A stretch of 64,000 bases of DNA, taken from assembly GCA_029778615.1 (NCBI GenBank), contig JAKOPZ010000274.1:58099-122098 (forward strand), written 5' to 3'. A model generated the notes under the pieces. It was not told the DNA's origin. It saw nothing but the letters and a program-made list of their open reading frames with translations, and did not search any database. Below, piece by piece: positions 44,003-53,652 of this stretch. Both the position numbers and the translations under genes were made by a program. The stretch comes from Chloroflexota bacterium. Lineage in GTDB: Bacteria > Chloroflexota > Anaerolineae > UBA4142 > SHND01. Within the stretch, counting starts at the first letter, position 1; the number at the start of each line of letters is the position of its first letter.

Positions 44003-45295
44003 ATGAATCTAAACGCTCTGTATCAATCGAAACTGATTACCGCCGCGCAAGCGGCACAGCGCATTCAATCGCACTGGCGGATTTATCTCGGCGGTGGCGC
44101 CGCAGTGCCGCAAACGTTGGAACGCGCGTTGGTGGAACGCGCAAACGAATTGCAAAATGTCGAAGTGGTGAGCGTGCTCACCTTTGCAGGCGGCGAATAT
44201 ATGGCGCCCGAATATGCCACCAATTTTCGACATCGCGCACTCTTTATCGGCGCCAACGCGCGGGCGGCGGTCCAAAGCGGACGCGCCGATTACACGCCCG
44301 TCTTCCTTTCCGAAATCCCGCGCCTCTTTCGCGAAAATATTTTGCCGCTCGATGCCGCGCTCATTTCCGTTTCACCGCCCGACGCGCACGGCTTTTGTTC
44401 GTACGGCGTCGAAGTAGGCGTGACGAAACCGGCAGCCGAAGCGGCGCGCTGTGTGATTGCCGAAGTGAACGCGCAAATGCCGCGCGTCTTTGGCGATTCG
44501 TTTATTCACCTCAACGAAATTGACGCGCTCGTGGAAGCAGACTATCCCCTGCCCAATGCGCCGCAAGGCGAAACGAACGGCGTATCGTTTCAAATCGGAC
44601 AATACGCCGCCGATTTAATTCCCGATGGCGCGACATTGCAGCTCGGCATCGGCGGCATTCCCGACGCGGTGCTGTACAACTTGCATGGCAAGCGCGACAT
44701 TGGCATCCATTCCGAATTGTTTTCCGACGGCGTGATGGATTTGGTCGAGCGCGGCGTTATCACCAACGCCAAGAAAACCCTCCATCGCGGAAAAATTGTC
44801 GCGGGCTTTTTGTTTGGTTCGGAAGAACTCTATCGCTTTGTGGATGACAACTCGATGATTGAATTGCATCCGACCGATTACGTGAACGACCCGTTTGTCA
44901 TCGCGCAGAACCGCAACATGATTGCTATCAACTCGGCGCTCGAAGTAGATTTGAGCGGACAGGTGTGCGCCGATTCCATCGGCACGCGTCCGTACAGCGG
45001 CATCGGCGGACAGGTGGACTTTGTGCGCGGCGCGGCGCGTTCGCCCGGCGGCAAGGCAATTATTGCGCTGCCGTCCACCGCGAAAAATGGAACCCAGTCG
45101 CGCATTGTGCCGGTGCTCAAACCCGGCGCGGGCGTCGTCACTTCGCGCGGCGATGTGCATTACATTGTTACAGAATATGGCGTCGCGTGTTTGCGCGGCA
45201 AAAGCATTCGCGAACGCGCGCACGAGCTCATTCGCATCGCGCATCCGCAATTTCGTCAAGAGCTGGAATGTTTTGTGCAAGAGCAGGTTTGGTGA
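44003..45295 (+). CDS. Acetyl-CoA hydrolase/transferase family CoA-transferase
   Basis: 430 residues. Two CoA-transferase halves: GGGAAVPQTLERALVERANE near the N-terminus, GIGGIPDAVLYNL (about 215-227), the catalytic Glu238 in IGIHSELFSDGVMDL, and GGQVDFVRGAARSPGGKAII (about 335-354) plus EYGVACLRGKSIRERAHEL. It moves CoA between acetate-type and other carboxylates; the closest annotated class is 4-hydroxybutyrate/acetate CoA-transferase, but the acceptor is unknown. The gene ends 39 bases before the hydrogenase beta gene on the same strand, so it may be the first gene of that operon. No clear ribosome-binding site. Confidence 0.88.
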   Translation: MNLNALYQSKLITAAQAAQRIQSHWRIYLGGGAAVPQTLERALVERANELQNVEVVSVLTFAGGEYMAPEYATNFRHRALFIGANARAAVQSGRADYTPVFLSEIPRLFRENILPLDAALISVSPPDAHGFCSYGVEVGVTKPAAEAARCVIAEVNAQMPRVFGDSFIHLNEIDALVEADYPLPNAPQGETNGVSFQIGQYAADLIPDGATLQLGIGGIPDAVLYNLHGKRDIGIHSELFSDGVMDLVERGVITNAKKTLHRGKIVAGFLFGSEELYRFVDDNSMIELHPTDYVNDPFVIAQNRNMIAINSALEVDLSGQVCADSIGTRPYSGIGGQVDFVRGAARSPGGKAIIALPSTAKNGTQSRIVPVLKPGAGVVTSRGDVHYIVTEYGVACLRGKSIRERAHELIRIAHPQFRQELECFVQEQVW

Positions 45296-45334
45296 AATAC
45301 GGATGGCTGAACACAGATTTAGGCAGTGACCGAA

Positions 45335-46465
45335 ATGGACAAGCCCTCAAATTTCGTCGTGGAACGCGCGGCATTTCCGCAACTGTTCGCCGCGCTGGAT
45401 ACGCGCGGTTATACCATCGTCGGACCGACGGTGCGCGACGGCGCGATTGTGTATGACGCATTGCGCGGCGTGGACGATTTGCCGATAGGATGGACGGACG
45501 CGCAGGACGGCGGCGTATATCGTTTGGCGCGTCGCGCCGATGCCGCGCTGTTTGGCTATAACACGAGTCCGCACGCGTGGAAAAAATTTTTGTATCCGCC
45601 CGCCGTGCGCCTCACGCACGCGCGACGCGAAAACGGTGCCTGGCGCGTAATGGAAAACGACGACGCGCCGCCGCGCTACGCGTTTCTCGGCGTGCGCGCG
45701 TGTGACCTCGCCGCGATAGAAATTCAAGACAAAGTGTTTTTGCAAGGCGCGTACCAAGATTCCATTTACGCGGCGCGCCGCGAACCCGCATTCATCCTCG
45801 CGGTGAATTGCGCGCAAGCGGGCGGCACTTGTTTTTGCGCTTCGATGGGCACGGGTCCGCGCGCGACACAGGGCTTTGACCTCGCGCTGACGGAAATTCT
45901 CGAAGCGGAACAACATTATTTTTTGGTGCAGGTCGGAACGGAACGCGGCGCGGAGGTTTTGAACGAACTCGCGCATCGCCAAGCGACGGATGAGGAAATG
46001 GCGCGCGCGGAAAAAATTTTGCTCGAGACCGCGCAGCACATGGGACGCACACTCGATACGCGTGACCTCAAGGCGCTGCTCTATCAAAATTACGAGCATC
46101 CGCACTGGAATGCTGTGGCGGCGCGCTGCTTGGCTTGCGCGAATTGTACGCTCGTGTGTCCTACCTGTTTCTGTTCGACGATGGAAGATGTGACGGATTT
46201 GTCCGGCGAGAATGCCGAACGCTGGCGCAAATGGGACTCGTGCTTTACGATGGACTTTTCGTACATCCACGGCGGCAGTGTGCGCCAGACCCATCGCGCG
46301 CGCTATCGTCAATGGCTGACGCACAAACTCGCCACATGGATTGACCAATTCGGCACATCGGGCTGTGTGGGCTGTGGACGTTGCATCACGTGGTGTCCGG
46401 TCGCGATTGATTTGACCGCCGAAGTGCGCGCGCTGCGCGACACGGAAACCATAAAGGGAGCGTGA
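45335..46465 (+). CDS. hydB: [NiFe]-hydrogenase (group 3b type) beta subunit, Fe-S protein
   Basis: 376 residues from the ATG at 45335 (an alternative GTG is three codons earlier). Signatures: [18 protein letters not shown] (about 157-174), a first four-cysteine ferredoxin-type motif [17 protein letters not shown] (about 266-282), and a second [12 protein letters not shown] (about 345-356). The order of genes that follows (gamma, delta, alpha) matches the hydBGDA sulfhydrogenase operons of Thermococcales and their bacterial group 3b relatives. It passes electrons between the NAD(P)-linked gamma subunit and the small subunit. Confidence 0.9.
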   Translation: MDKPSNFVVERAAFPQLFAALDTRGYTIVGPTVRDGAIVYDALRGVDDLPIGWTDAQDGGVYRLARRADAALFGYNTSPHAWKKFLYPPAVRLTHARRENGAWRVMENDDAPPRYAFLGVRACDLAAIEIQDKVFLQGAYQDSIYAARREPAFILAVNCAQAGGTCFCASMGTGPRATQGFDLALTEILEAEQHYFLVQVGTERGAEVLNELAHRQATDEEMARAEKILLETAQHMGRTLDTRDLKALLYQNYEHPHWNAVAARCLACANCTLVCPTCFCSTMEDVTDLSGENAERWRKWDSCFTMDFSYIHGGSVRQTHRARYRQWLTHKLATWIDQFGTSGCVGCGRCITWCPVAIDLTAEVRALRDTETIKGA

Positions 46466-46467
46466 CC

Positions 46468-46929
46468 ATGCAAACACTGGAACCCATTTTGGCAGAGCAT
46501 CCTTTTTTACAGGGACTCGCGCCGGAATATATGCAATTGCTCGTGAGCTGCGCATCGAACGTGCGCTTTAATTCCGGAGAATATATTTTTCAAACCGGGC
46601 AAGCCGCCGATAAATTTTATATCGTTCGTCAAGGCAAGGTTGCGCTCGAAACACCTTCGCCCACGCACGGCGAATTGACAATTCTCACTGTCGGTCCGGG
46701 CGATGTGTTGGGTTGGTCGTGGCTCGTGTCGCCGTACCGCTGGCACTTTGACGCGCGTGTGCTGGAAGTGACGCGCGCCATCGCTTTTGATGCGCGGTGT
46801 TTGCGCGACAAATGCGATGCCAATCACGACCTCGGTTATGAAATGATGAAGCGCTTTGCTCAGGTGTTTATCGAACGCCTCGAAGCAACACGCTTGCAGC
46901 TTTTGGATGTCTATGCTGTCCACACTTGA
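46468..46929 (+). CDS. Stand-alone cyclic nucleotide-binding domain protein within the hydrogenase operon
   Basis: 153 residues from the ATG at 46468 (GGGAG eight bases upstream; an in-frame GTG overlaps the preceding stop). A complete cNMP-binding beta-barrel: [55 protein letters not shown], and a helix with [17 protein letters not shown]. There is no DNA-binding helix-turn-helix, and its phosphate-binding cassette is degenerate ([10 protein letters not shown] instead of the R/E-containing loop). It sits between beta and gamma subunits and could be a regulatory subunit that senses a nucleotide. The gamma gene start overlaps its 3' end. Confidence 0.82.
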   Translation: MQTLEPILAEHPFLQGLAPEYMQLLVSCASNVRFNSGEYIFQTGQAADKFYIVRQGKVALETPSPTHGELTILTVGPGDVLGWSWLVSPYRWHFDARVLEVTRAIAFDARCLRDKCDANHDLGYEMMKRFAQVFIERLEATRLQLLDVYAVHT

Positions 46930-47776
46930 TTCTTTCCCTGCGCGCGCGGACGCCCATCCGATGCAGCCGCGTCTGTATCGCGCGCACAAACGCCATCGCG
47001 AAACGCCCGATACGTTTACGTTGGAATTGGAAGCGGCGCAAGACGACGCGCCGTTCACGTTCGCACCGGGACAATTCAACATGCTGTACGTGTTCGGCGT
47101 GGGCGAAGTGCCCATTTCGATTTGCGGTGACCCGAAACGTTCCAACCTGCTCCTGCACACCACGCGCGACGTCGGCATGGTCACACACGCGTTATCGCGC
47201 ATCAAGCGCGGCGATGTGATTGGCGTGCGCGGTCCGTTCGGCACCGGCTGGGATGTGGAACGCGCGGTGACGCGTGATGTGCTTATCGTCGCGGGCGGCA
47301 TCGGACTCGCGCCTTTGCGTCCCGTGTTGTATTCCATTCTCGCGCAGCGCGAGCGCTTTGGACATGTTTCGCTGTTGTATGGCGCGCGGATGCCCGAAGA
47401 ATTACTGTACATGCCCGAACTGCAAAAGTGGCGCGCGCGGCTCGACCTCGACGTCGCGGTCACGGTGGACCGCGGCACGCGGCATTGGCGCGGCGATGTC
47501 GGCGTGGTGACAACGTTGATTCCGAAAGCGGCGTGCGACCCCGCGCGTACGACCGCGTTTGTATGCGGTCCCGAAGTCATGATGCGCTTTACAATTTTTG
47601 AATTGCAAAAGCGCGGTGTATCCGACGAGAACATTGTGCTTTCTATGGAACGCAATATGAAATGCGGTATTGGCTTGTGTGGGCATTGTCAATGGGGTCC
47701 GCATTTCATTTGCCGACAAGGTCCGGTGTTTCGGTACAACGAGATTCGCGATTGGTTCGCGTTAAAAGAAATCTAA
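46913..47776 (+). CDS. hydG: [NiFe]-hydrogenase gamma subunit, FAD/NAD(P)-binding
   Basis: 287 residues from the ATG at 46913, which overlaps the preceding gene's stop (alternative ATG at 46961). Ferredoxin-NADP reductase fold: FAD domain ([20 protein letters not shown]), NAD(P) domain ([33 protein letters not shown]), and a C-terminal 2Fe-2S motif [17 protein letters not shown], as in PyrK and HydG. It links pyridine nucleotide oxidation or reduction to the hydrogenase. This is the electron entry or exit point of the complex. Confidence 0.92.
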   Translation: MLSTLDSFPARADAHPMQPRLYRAHKRHRETPDTFTLELEAAQDDAPFTFAPGQFNMLYVFGVGEVPISICGDPKRSNLLLHTTRDVGMVTHALSRIKRGDVIGVRGPFGTGWDVERAVTRDVLIVAGGIGLAPLRPVLYSILAQRERFGHVSLLYGARMPEELLYMPELQKWRARLDLDVAVTVDRGTRHWRGDVGVVTTLIPKAACDPARTTAFVCGPEVMMRFTIFELQKRGVSDENIVLSMERNMKCGIGLCGHCQWGPHFICRQGPVFRYNEIRDWFALKEI

Positions 47777-47837
47777 AGGTTGGGGCAGCCCTTGTGGCTG
47801 CCCTCTGACGCTACGCGATACGCGGCAGGTGATTGAA

Positions 47838-48614
47838 ATGGCAAAGCAGCGAAAACCAAAAGTGGCGGTGTGGAAATTTTCCTCATGCGACGGCTGTCAA
47901 TTGAGTTTGCTCGATTGCGAGGATGAATTGTTGACCGTCGCGGGCGCGGTGGAGATTGCAAATTTTCCGGAAGCGTCGCGCGCAGTGGTCAAAGGTCCGT
48001 ACGACATTTCATTGGTGGAAGGTTCCATCACCACGCCGCATGATGTGGAACGTATTCAAGAAGTGCGTCGCGAGTCCGATTTCCTCATCACCATCGGCGC
48101 GTGCGCGACGGCGGGCGGCATTCAAGCGCTCCGCAATTTTTCGAATGTGCAAGAATTTATTTCAATTGTGTATGCCACGCCCGCGTACATCAGCACGCTC
48201 GCCACTTCAACGCCGATTCGTTCGCACGTGCGCGTGGATTTTGAATTGCACGGCTGTCCGATTAACAAGTACCAGCTCTTGGAAGTTATCAACGCGCTGC
48301 TCAATGGACGCAAGCCAAACATTCCCGCGCACAGTGTATGTGTGGAATGCAAACGACGCGGACTCGCCTGTGTCCTCGTCACACATGGCACGCCCTGTCT
48401 CGGTCCTGTAACCCATGCGGGCTGTGGCGCATTGTGTCCCGCGTACCAGCGCGGTTGTTACGGCTGTTTCGGTCCGATGGAAACGCCCAACACCACCGCA
48501 CTTGCCGCGCAGTGGAAACACTTGGGCGTGAGTGAGCAAGATTTAATGCGCGCGTTTCGCGGCTTTAACGCGTTCGCCGAACCGTTCCGCCAAGAGAGCG
48601 AAAAACACGGATGA
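47838..48614 (+). CDS. hydD: [NiFe]-hydrogenase delta (small) subunit
   Basis: 258 residues from the ATG at 47838 (AGGTGAT seven bases upstream). Proximal-cluster motif [15 protein letters not shown] at the N-terminus, [15 protein letters not shown] (about 88-102), [11 protein letters not shown] (about 137-147). Further cysteine motifs ([39 protein letters not shown]) fit medial and distal clusters. The small subunit carries electrons from the NiFe site to the beta/gamma module. No Tat signal peptide, so it is cytoplasmic. Confidence 0.93.
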   Translation: MAKQRKPKVAVWKFSSCDGCQLSLLDCEDELLTVAGAVEIANFPEASRAVVKGPYDISLVEGSITTPHDVERIQEVRRESDFLITIGACATAGGIQALRNFSNVQEFISIVYATPAYISTLATSTPIRSHVRVDFELHGCPINKYQLLEVINALLNGRKPNIPAHSVCVECKRRGLACVLVTHGTPCLGPVTHAGCGALCPAYQRGCYGCFGPMETPNTTALAAQWKHLGVSEQDLMRAFRGFNAFAEPFRQESEKHG

Positions 48615-48651
48615 CAATGCACAATGCAGAATGATGAATGACGAATGACGA
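48615..48651. repeat. GAATGAC word array between small and large hydrogenase subunit genes
   Basis: Words ACAATGCACAATGCAGAATG and then ATGAATGACGAATGACGAAT fill the gap up to the hydA ATG codons. The array replaces any Shine-Dalgarno sequence of hydA. The same words occur at 22468-22500 and 18281-18306. Confidence 0.6.
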
Positions 48652-49947
48652 ATGCCCATGAAGACGAAAACGATTCAAGTGGATTATCTGGCGCGCGTGG
48701 AAGGCGAAGGCGCGCTGCGCGTGAAAATTCAAAATCAGGCGGTGACGCAGGTCGAGCTCGGCATTTTTGAACCGCCGCGCTTTTTTGAAGCCTTTCTGCG
48801 CGGACGCAATTATGCCGAAGCGCCGGACATTACCGCGCGCATTTGCGGCATCTGTCCCGTCGCGTACCAAATGAGCGCGGTGCACGCGATGGAAGACGCG
48901 TTCGGCGTGCGCGTGGAGGGACAGTTACGCGCGCTGCGGCGTTTGCTCTATTGCGGCGAATGGATTGAAAGCCACACGCTGCATGTGTATCTTTTGCACG
49001 CGCCCGATTTTCTCGGCTATCAAGATGCGATTCAATTGGCGGGCGATTATCCCGAAATCGTACAGCGCGGACTGCAATTAAAGAAAATTGGCAACGAAAT
49101 TGTGCGCGTTGTGGGCGGACGCGAGATTCATCCGATTAACGTGCGCGTGGGCGGCTTTTATCGCGTGCCGACCCGACGCGAATTGGAACCGCTCGCAGAA
49201 CAACTCAAGTGGGCGCGTGACAGCGCATACGAAACGGTGCAGTGGACTTCGACGTTTCCGATGCCGGACTTTGAACGCGAGTACGAATTTGTCGCGCTTC
49301 ATCATCCCGCCGAATATCCCTTTAACGAAGGACGCTTGATTTCCAATCGCGGACTTGACATTGCCGTGCGCGAGTACGCCGAACATTTTGTCGAAGAGCA
49401 TGTCGCGCATTCCAACGCGCTGCATTCGGTGTTAAAAGAACGCGGCGCCTATTTCGTTGGACCGCTCGCGCGCTACAACTTGAATTTCAATCAACTCTCG
49501 CCGCTCACGCACCAAGCCGCGCGCGAAGCAAAGTTGCCCGCGTTTGTGCGCAATCCGTTTCAAGGCATTGTGGTGCGCGCGCTCGAAACGCTGTACGCGT
49601 GCGATCAAGCCCTGCGCCTGATTGAACAGTACGAGCCGCCCGAATCGCCCGCCGTGCCATTCACGCCGCGCGCGGGCATCGGCTATGGCTGCACCGAAGC
49701 GCCGCGCGGGATTTTGTATCATCGGTATCAACTCGCGGACGACGGCGCGATTCTCGACGCGAAAATTATTCCGCCGACATCGCAAAATCAGAAAACGATG
49801 GAAGAGGACTTGCGCGCGTTTGTTACGCCGCGCGTGAAATTGCCCAAGCCCGAATTGACGTGGCAGTGCGAGCAGGCAATCCGCAATTACGACCCGTGTA
49901 TTTCATGCGCCACACATTTTGTGAAACTTGAGATGGAAGATGAGTGA
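48652..49947 (+). CDS. hydA: [NiFe]-hydrogenase alpha (large, catalytic) subunit, group 3b type
   Basis: 431 residues from the ATG at 48652 (another ATG is two codons on). The NiFe site cysteines are L1 [13 protein letters not shown] (about 63-75) and L2 [18 protein letters not shown] (C-terminus). It activates H2 or evolves it with NAD(P)H and may also reduce sulfur. After L2 comes a 10-residue tail that the protease cleaves after His. In L1 the residue after the second Cys block is Tyr rather than the frequent His. No Shine-Dalgarno sequence is visible. Confidence 0.94.
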   Translation: MPMKTKTIQVDYLARVEGEGALRVKIQNQAVTQVELGIFEPPRFFEAFLRGRNYAEAPDITARICGICPVAYQMSAVHAMEDAFGVRVEGQLRALRRLLYCGEWIESHTLHVYLLHAPDFLGYQDAIQLAGDYPEIVQRGLQLKKIGNEIVRVVGGREIHPINVRVGGFYRVPTRRELEPLAEQLKWARDSAYETVQWTSTFPMPDFEREYEFVALHHPAEYPFNEGRLISNRGLDIAVREYAEHFVEEHVAHSNALHSVLKERGAYFVGPLARYNLNFNQLSPLTHQAAREAKLPAFVRNPFQGIVVRALETLYACDQALRLIEQYEPPESPAVPFTPRAGIGYGCTEAPRGILYHRYQLADDGAILDAKIIPPTSQNQKTMEEDLRAFVTPRVKLPKPELTWQCEQAIRNYDPCISCATHFVKLEMEDE

Positions 49948-50452
49948 AGCGGTCCTCGTAGTTGGCATCGGCAACGAATATCGCCGCGATGACCGAGTGG
50001 GTTTGTACGTCGCGCGCCGCCTCGCGGGAGAAAATGAATTTGACCTGCGCGTCGTCGCTCAATCGGGCGAGGGCGTCGCGCTCATGGAAGCGTGGCACGG
50101 CGCGCGCAACGTGATTGTGGTGGATGCGGTGCAGGCGAACGCGTCCGCCGGAAAAATTTTCCGCTTTGATGCCTCGCTCGAAAAAATCCCCTTTACCTTT
50201 TTTCATTATTCCTCGCACGCGTTCGGCGTCGCCGAAGCGATTGAACTGGCGCGCGCGTTACAAGAACTGCCACCGCGCTTGATTCTGTACGGCATTCAGG
50301 GTGATGACTTTGGTTCCGGGAACGAATTGACGCCGGAGGTTGAATTGGCGGCGGGTCAAGTCGTCGGACAAATTCAGCGCGAGATTCATTCTTGGCGGCA
50401 GCCCTGCGCGCCCATACAAGCGCAGCCCACGCACCACCCCACGCAGCAGTAG
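49940..50452 (+). CDS. Hydrogenase maturation protease (HycI/HoxW family)
   Basis: 170 residues from the ATG at 49940, overlapping the end of hydA by 8 bases. Motifs: [20 protein letters not shown] (about 6-25, Asp of the Ni site), VIVVDAVQ (about 60-67) and [14 protein letters not shown] (His ligand, about 91-104). The enzyme removes the short C-terminal peptide of the large subunit after Ni insertion. No other hyp maturation gene is in the window. The last 15 residues are Pro/Gln/His-rich. Confidence 0.9.
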   Translation: MSEAVLVVGIGNEYRRDDRVGLYVARRLAGENEFDLRVVAQSGEGVALMEAWHGARNVIVVDAVQANASAGKIFRFDASLEKIPFTFFHYSSHAFGVAEAIELARALQELPPRLILYGIQGDDFGSGNELTPEVELAAGQVVGQIQREIHSWRQPCAPIQAQPTHHPTQQ

Positions 50453-50559
50453 TTTCTATCAACGTCCTGTTATGGTTCTACTCTTGACCGAATCGTCACC
50501 TCACACAAACCAAATCTGAATCAATATCTTTTACGCTTTGTAGAAAAGCTGGAGGATCT

Positions 50560-51528
50560 ATGAAGAGGAAACTCTGGATTGGCGGCGTCATCATGCTTGC
50601 GTTGGTCATCGTTGGCGCGGGCGCGGTCGTTCTGGTCAACTGGCAAGTGAACGCGGCGATAGAGCAGGAATGGCAAACGACGCGGGTCGAAAAAATAAAT
50701 AGTCTCGGCGCCACGCGCGCGTTGGAAATTTTACCGTTGTTTGAAGAAGCGACGGCGCGCGCCGATTTGGAGTTGGAGCACGGCGTCGCGTACCTCATAC
50801 GCACCGATGACGCCAACATTTTGTTGGATGTGGGAATGACGCCCGCGCGTTTTTCTCACAACTTGCAAGCGATGGGCGTCAGCGAAAAAGATTTTGATGC
50901 GCTCTTTATCACGCACCTGCATCCCGACCATACGGGCGGCACGGACGCCTGGCTGAACAACATGCTCGTTGCGGGCGACCCGGCGCTCAATCTGCAAGGC
51001 AAGCGCGTATATCTTCCCCTGCCGGTAAAGAACGCCGACCTCGATACCGTTGTTGTGAATGCGCCCTTGAAACTCGCGAACGGCGTTGCTTCCATCGGCG
51101 CGATTGCGTTTCCCGAATTGTTTCCGTTGTCGCTGAAAACGGCGCGTAATGCCGAGCAAGCGCTCGCGGTGAATGTGGAAGGCAAAGGGATTGTGCTCAT
51201 TACCGGCTGTGGGCATCCCACCATCGAACGCATTGTCGCGCGCGCACAAGCAACCTTTGACGAACCGATTGTGGGCATCGTCGGCGGTCTGCATTATGAA
51301 GGACTGACGCGCGAACAGGTCCAGCCGCACATTGTGTTTGTCCGCGCGCTGGAGCCCCAGCTCGTCGCGCTTTCGCCGCATGACAGCAGCCCCGCTGCCA
51401 TTCAAGAATTTCGTACAGTTTTCCCAAACGTGTATCAAGAAATTGAGCTCGGCCGCGCGATTACGTTTCCACGCGCGCAAGGACCCATCGGCGCCGCGAC
51501 GGAACGCGCGGAGGTGCAGAATCCATGA
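50560..51528 (+). CDS. Membrane-anchored MBL-fold hydrolase
   Basis: 322 residues. An N-terminal helix (about 5-27) anchors or secretes the protein. The metallo-beta-lactamase domain shows THLHPDHTGGTDAW (about 121-134), LITGCGHPTIERIVARAQ (about 210-227) and SPHDSSPAAI near 271. The family includes many hydrolases of esters, phosphodiesters and thioesters; the subgroup resembles proteins that act with a 7,8-dihydropterin synthase-type fold, but the substrate is unknown. Shine-Dalgarno GGAGG. It starts a long same-strand run of envelope-related genes. Confidence 0.82.
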   Translation: MKRKLWIGGVIMLALVIVGAGAVVLVNWQVNAAIEQEWQTTRVEKINSLGATRALEILPLFEEATARADLELEHGVAYLIRTDDANILLDVGMTPARFSHNLQAMGVSEKDFDALFITHLHPDHTGGTDAWLNNMLVAGDPALNLQGKRVYLPLPVKNADLDTVVVNAPLKLANGVASIGAIAFPELFPLSLKTARNAEQALAVNVEGKGIVLITGCGHPTIERIVARAQATFDEPIVGIVGGLHYEGLTREQVQPHIVFVRALEPQLVALSPHDSSPAAIQEFRTVFPNVYQEIELGRAITFPRAQGPIGAATERAEVQNP

Positions 51529-51591
51529 GGCGTGATTCCTATCACCCGCACTGGCACGCCGTTGCAAACAGGCGCGAGTGAGGAGGAAAAG

Positions 51592-52263
51592 ATGACAGCT
51601 AGAATTGGAACGCTGACGCATTGGAATGTGTGGACGCGTTTGTTTGGAAAACCTATGCAGATTGTCCGCACGCACCAACGCGCGTATCTCGTGTTGAATT
51701 TGTTTTACTACGGACTCATCGTCGTCGGAATGATTTACGCCGCCTTCAATCCGGCGCTACAGCAGACGCTGATGCAAAGTGTCGGCATTGCCTTTTCACA
51801 AGGACCATTGGAAGCCGTCACCAGCGCGTATGTGAACGCGCAAATCGTGCAAGCGACAGCGCTGACCTTTATTGTGAATTTGGTCATTGGCAGTTTTGGC
51901 ACAATCACGCTGCCATCGCTCATCATTCCGTTCAGTGGACTGTTGATGGGCGCGTATCGCGCGCTGGTGTGGGGACTGATTTATTCTCCCACCACCTCCG
52001 AGATGCAATTCATCTTGCTTCCGCACGCATTGACGCTGCTGCTCGAAGGACAGGCATATGTGCTGGCGATGTTGGGTGTGGTGATTCAAGGACGCGGTTT
52101 GTTGCAGCCGCGCACAGTGGGTGCCGCGTCGCACCGCGAAGGGTTATGGCTTGGCATCAAACAGAGCGCGCAGCTGTACGTGCTCATCATCGCGTTTCTG
52201 CTGGTTGCGGCAGTCTATGAGGTATTGGAGGCGCTGCTCCTCTTGAATGTATTGCGCGGATGA
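51592..52263 (+). CDS. Stage II sporulation protein M (SpoIIM)-like membrane protein
   Basis: 223 residues from the ATG at 51592, directly after GAGGAGG. Five or six membrane helices. Features LVIGSFGTITLPSLIIPFSG and FILLPHALTLLLEGQAYVLA resemble the SpoIIM/DUF95 family, in which a Pro-His-Gly/Ala motif leads into a Glu-containing helix. In sporulating Firmicutes SpoIIM is part of the engulfment machinery, but many non-spore formers carry related proteins of unknown role. Sporulation is not implied. Confidence 0.6.
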   Translation: MTARIGTLTHWNVWTRLFGKPMQIVRTHQRAYLVLNLFYYGLIVVGMIYAAFNPALQQTLMQSVGIAFSQGPLEAVTSAYVNAQIVQATALTFIVNLVIGSFGTITLPSLIIPFSGLLMGAYRALVWGLIYSPTTSEMQFILLPHALTLLLEGQAYVLAMLGVVIQGRGLLQPRTVGAASHREGLWLGIKQSAQLYVLIIAFLLVAAVYEVLEALLLLNVLRG

Positions 52264-52298
52264 GAGCTTATCCTGAAAAACTAAAAAAGGTGGTCTCG

Positions 52299-53616
52299 AT
52301 GAGTACGCTAGCCGGTGCGAAACAACCAATCCTTATTTCGCAAAGAAAAACTCGGTCGCGCACGGCACGTTGGGCGCGCAACATTGCAATTGCGCTGGCG
52401 ACGTTTGTCGGCGCGATTTTTTTGTTCGTCGTCGCGCTGCCCGTTATCGCAACGCCGTTTATCACGGGGACGCCGTTGTGGTTGGCGATTTTGTTGCTTG
52501 CGGTTGATGTTGCGTTGGTGTATGCGCTCGTGCGCTTTATTTCGTCACCCAAGTTTGTTGTGGGAATTGTTGCAGCATGGATTGTGGTTTCGCTGCTCGC
52601 AATTTGGTTTTCGCAAATGTTTGCGTACACGCCGCCGCTTGTGGATGCAAACGGCGCGCCGTTGCCCAACAGCATCGCGGTTTTGGAAAAAATAAAAATC
52701 AATGACAGCGAGCAGTGGGTTTCGATTCGTGCTCACGATACAAACAAACCGGTGCTGCTCTTTCTTGCGGGTGGACCGGGCGGCAGTCAACTCGTGACCG
52801 CGCGGCGCACGCTTGGCGATTTGGAAAAACATTTTGTCGTGGTGAATTGGGAACAACCGGGCGCGGGGAAATCGTTTGATGCGGTGCCGCGCGCGACGTT
52901 AACGCCCGAACAGTACATTCAAGATGGGCGCGCATTGGCGCTGTATTTACGCGAACGGTTTGATGAGGAAAAAAATTTTTGTGGTGGGCGAATCGTGGGG
53001 CAGTGCGCTCGGCATCATGCTCGTACAGCGCTATCCCGAATTGTTTCACGCGTTCATCGGCACGGGACAAATGGTGGCGTTCACGGAAACGGATGTGCTG
53101 TGTTACGAGTTTGCGTTGAATCGGGCGCGTGCACGCGGCGATACGGAAAAAGTGAACCAACTCGTCGCGCAAGGTCCGCCCCCGTATTACGGCGATGGTG
53201 TGGCGATGAAACAAGCCGCGTATTTGCTCGATACCTTTGCGTACATGAATCAGAATCCCGCGATTCCCGACAATGGTTTCAATACGTTCGACGACATTGC
53301 CGCGCACGAGTACGGTTTGTATGACAAGGTGAATTATGTGCGCGGCGTGTTGGAAACGCTCGACGTGGTGTATCCGCAATTGTGGGAGGTTGATTTTCGC
53401 AAGACAGCGACGGAATTAAAGGTGCCGATTTATTTTTTGATTGGACGACATGATGTAAATGCGCCGCCATCCATCACGCAAGAGTATTACGAATTGTTGA
53501 ACGCGCCGCACAAAGAATTGATTTGGTTTGAACATTCGGGTCACAACCCGTGGACGGCAGAACCGCAAGCGTTCGTAGACGCGATTGTGACGCGCGTGTT
53601 GGCGCAAGCGCGTTGA
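52299..53616 (+). pseudogene. Alpha/beta hydrolase (prolyl aminopeptidase-like) with frameshift
   Basis: The N-terminal part (residues 1-230, frame at 52299) has three membrane helices and then a hydrolase domain with VLLFLAGGPGGSQLVTARRT (oxyanion HG-type GGPGG) and FVVVNWEQPGAGKSF. The frame then breaks in a run of seven A (52969-52975), and the remaining part continues in another frame: IFVVGESWGSALGIMLVQR with the nucleophile Ser in GESWG, down to HSGHNPW (catalytic His) at 53616. Removing one A would restore a single protein. It is either a pseudogene, a sequencing error, or a gene read by slippage on A7. Confidence 0.7.
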
Positions 53617-53652
53617 GTTGCAATCGCGCAATGACAGCAAAGGAGAAACACA

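Noticed and set aside
45347..46555. A 402-codon antisense frame over hydB
   Set aside because: Opposite a gene with clear Fe-S motifs; composition is Arg/His/Ala-rich and it does not resemble any family.
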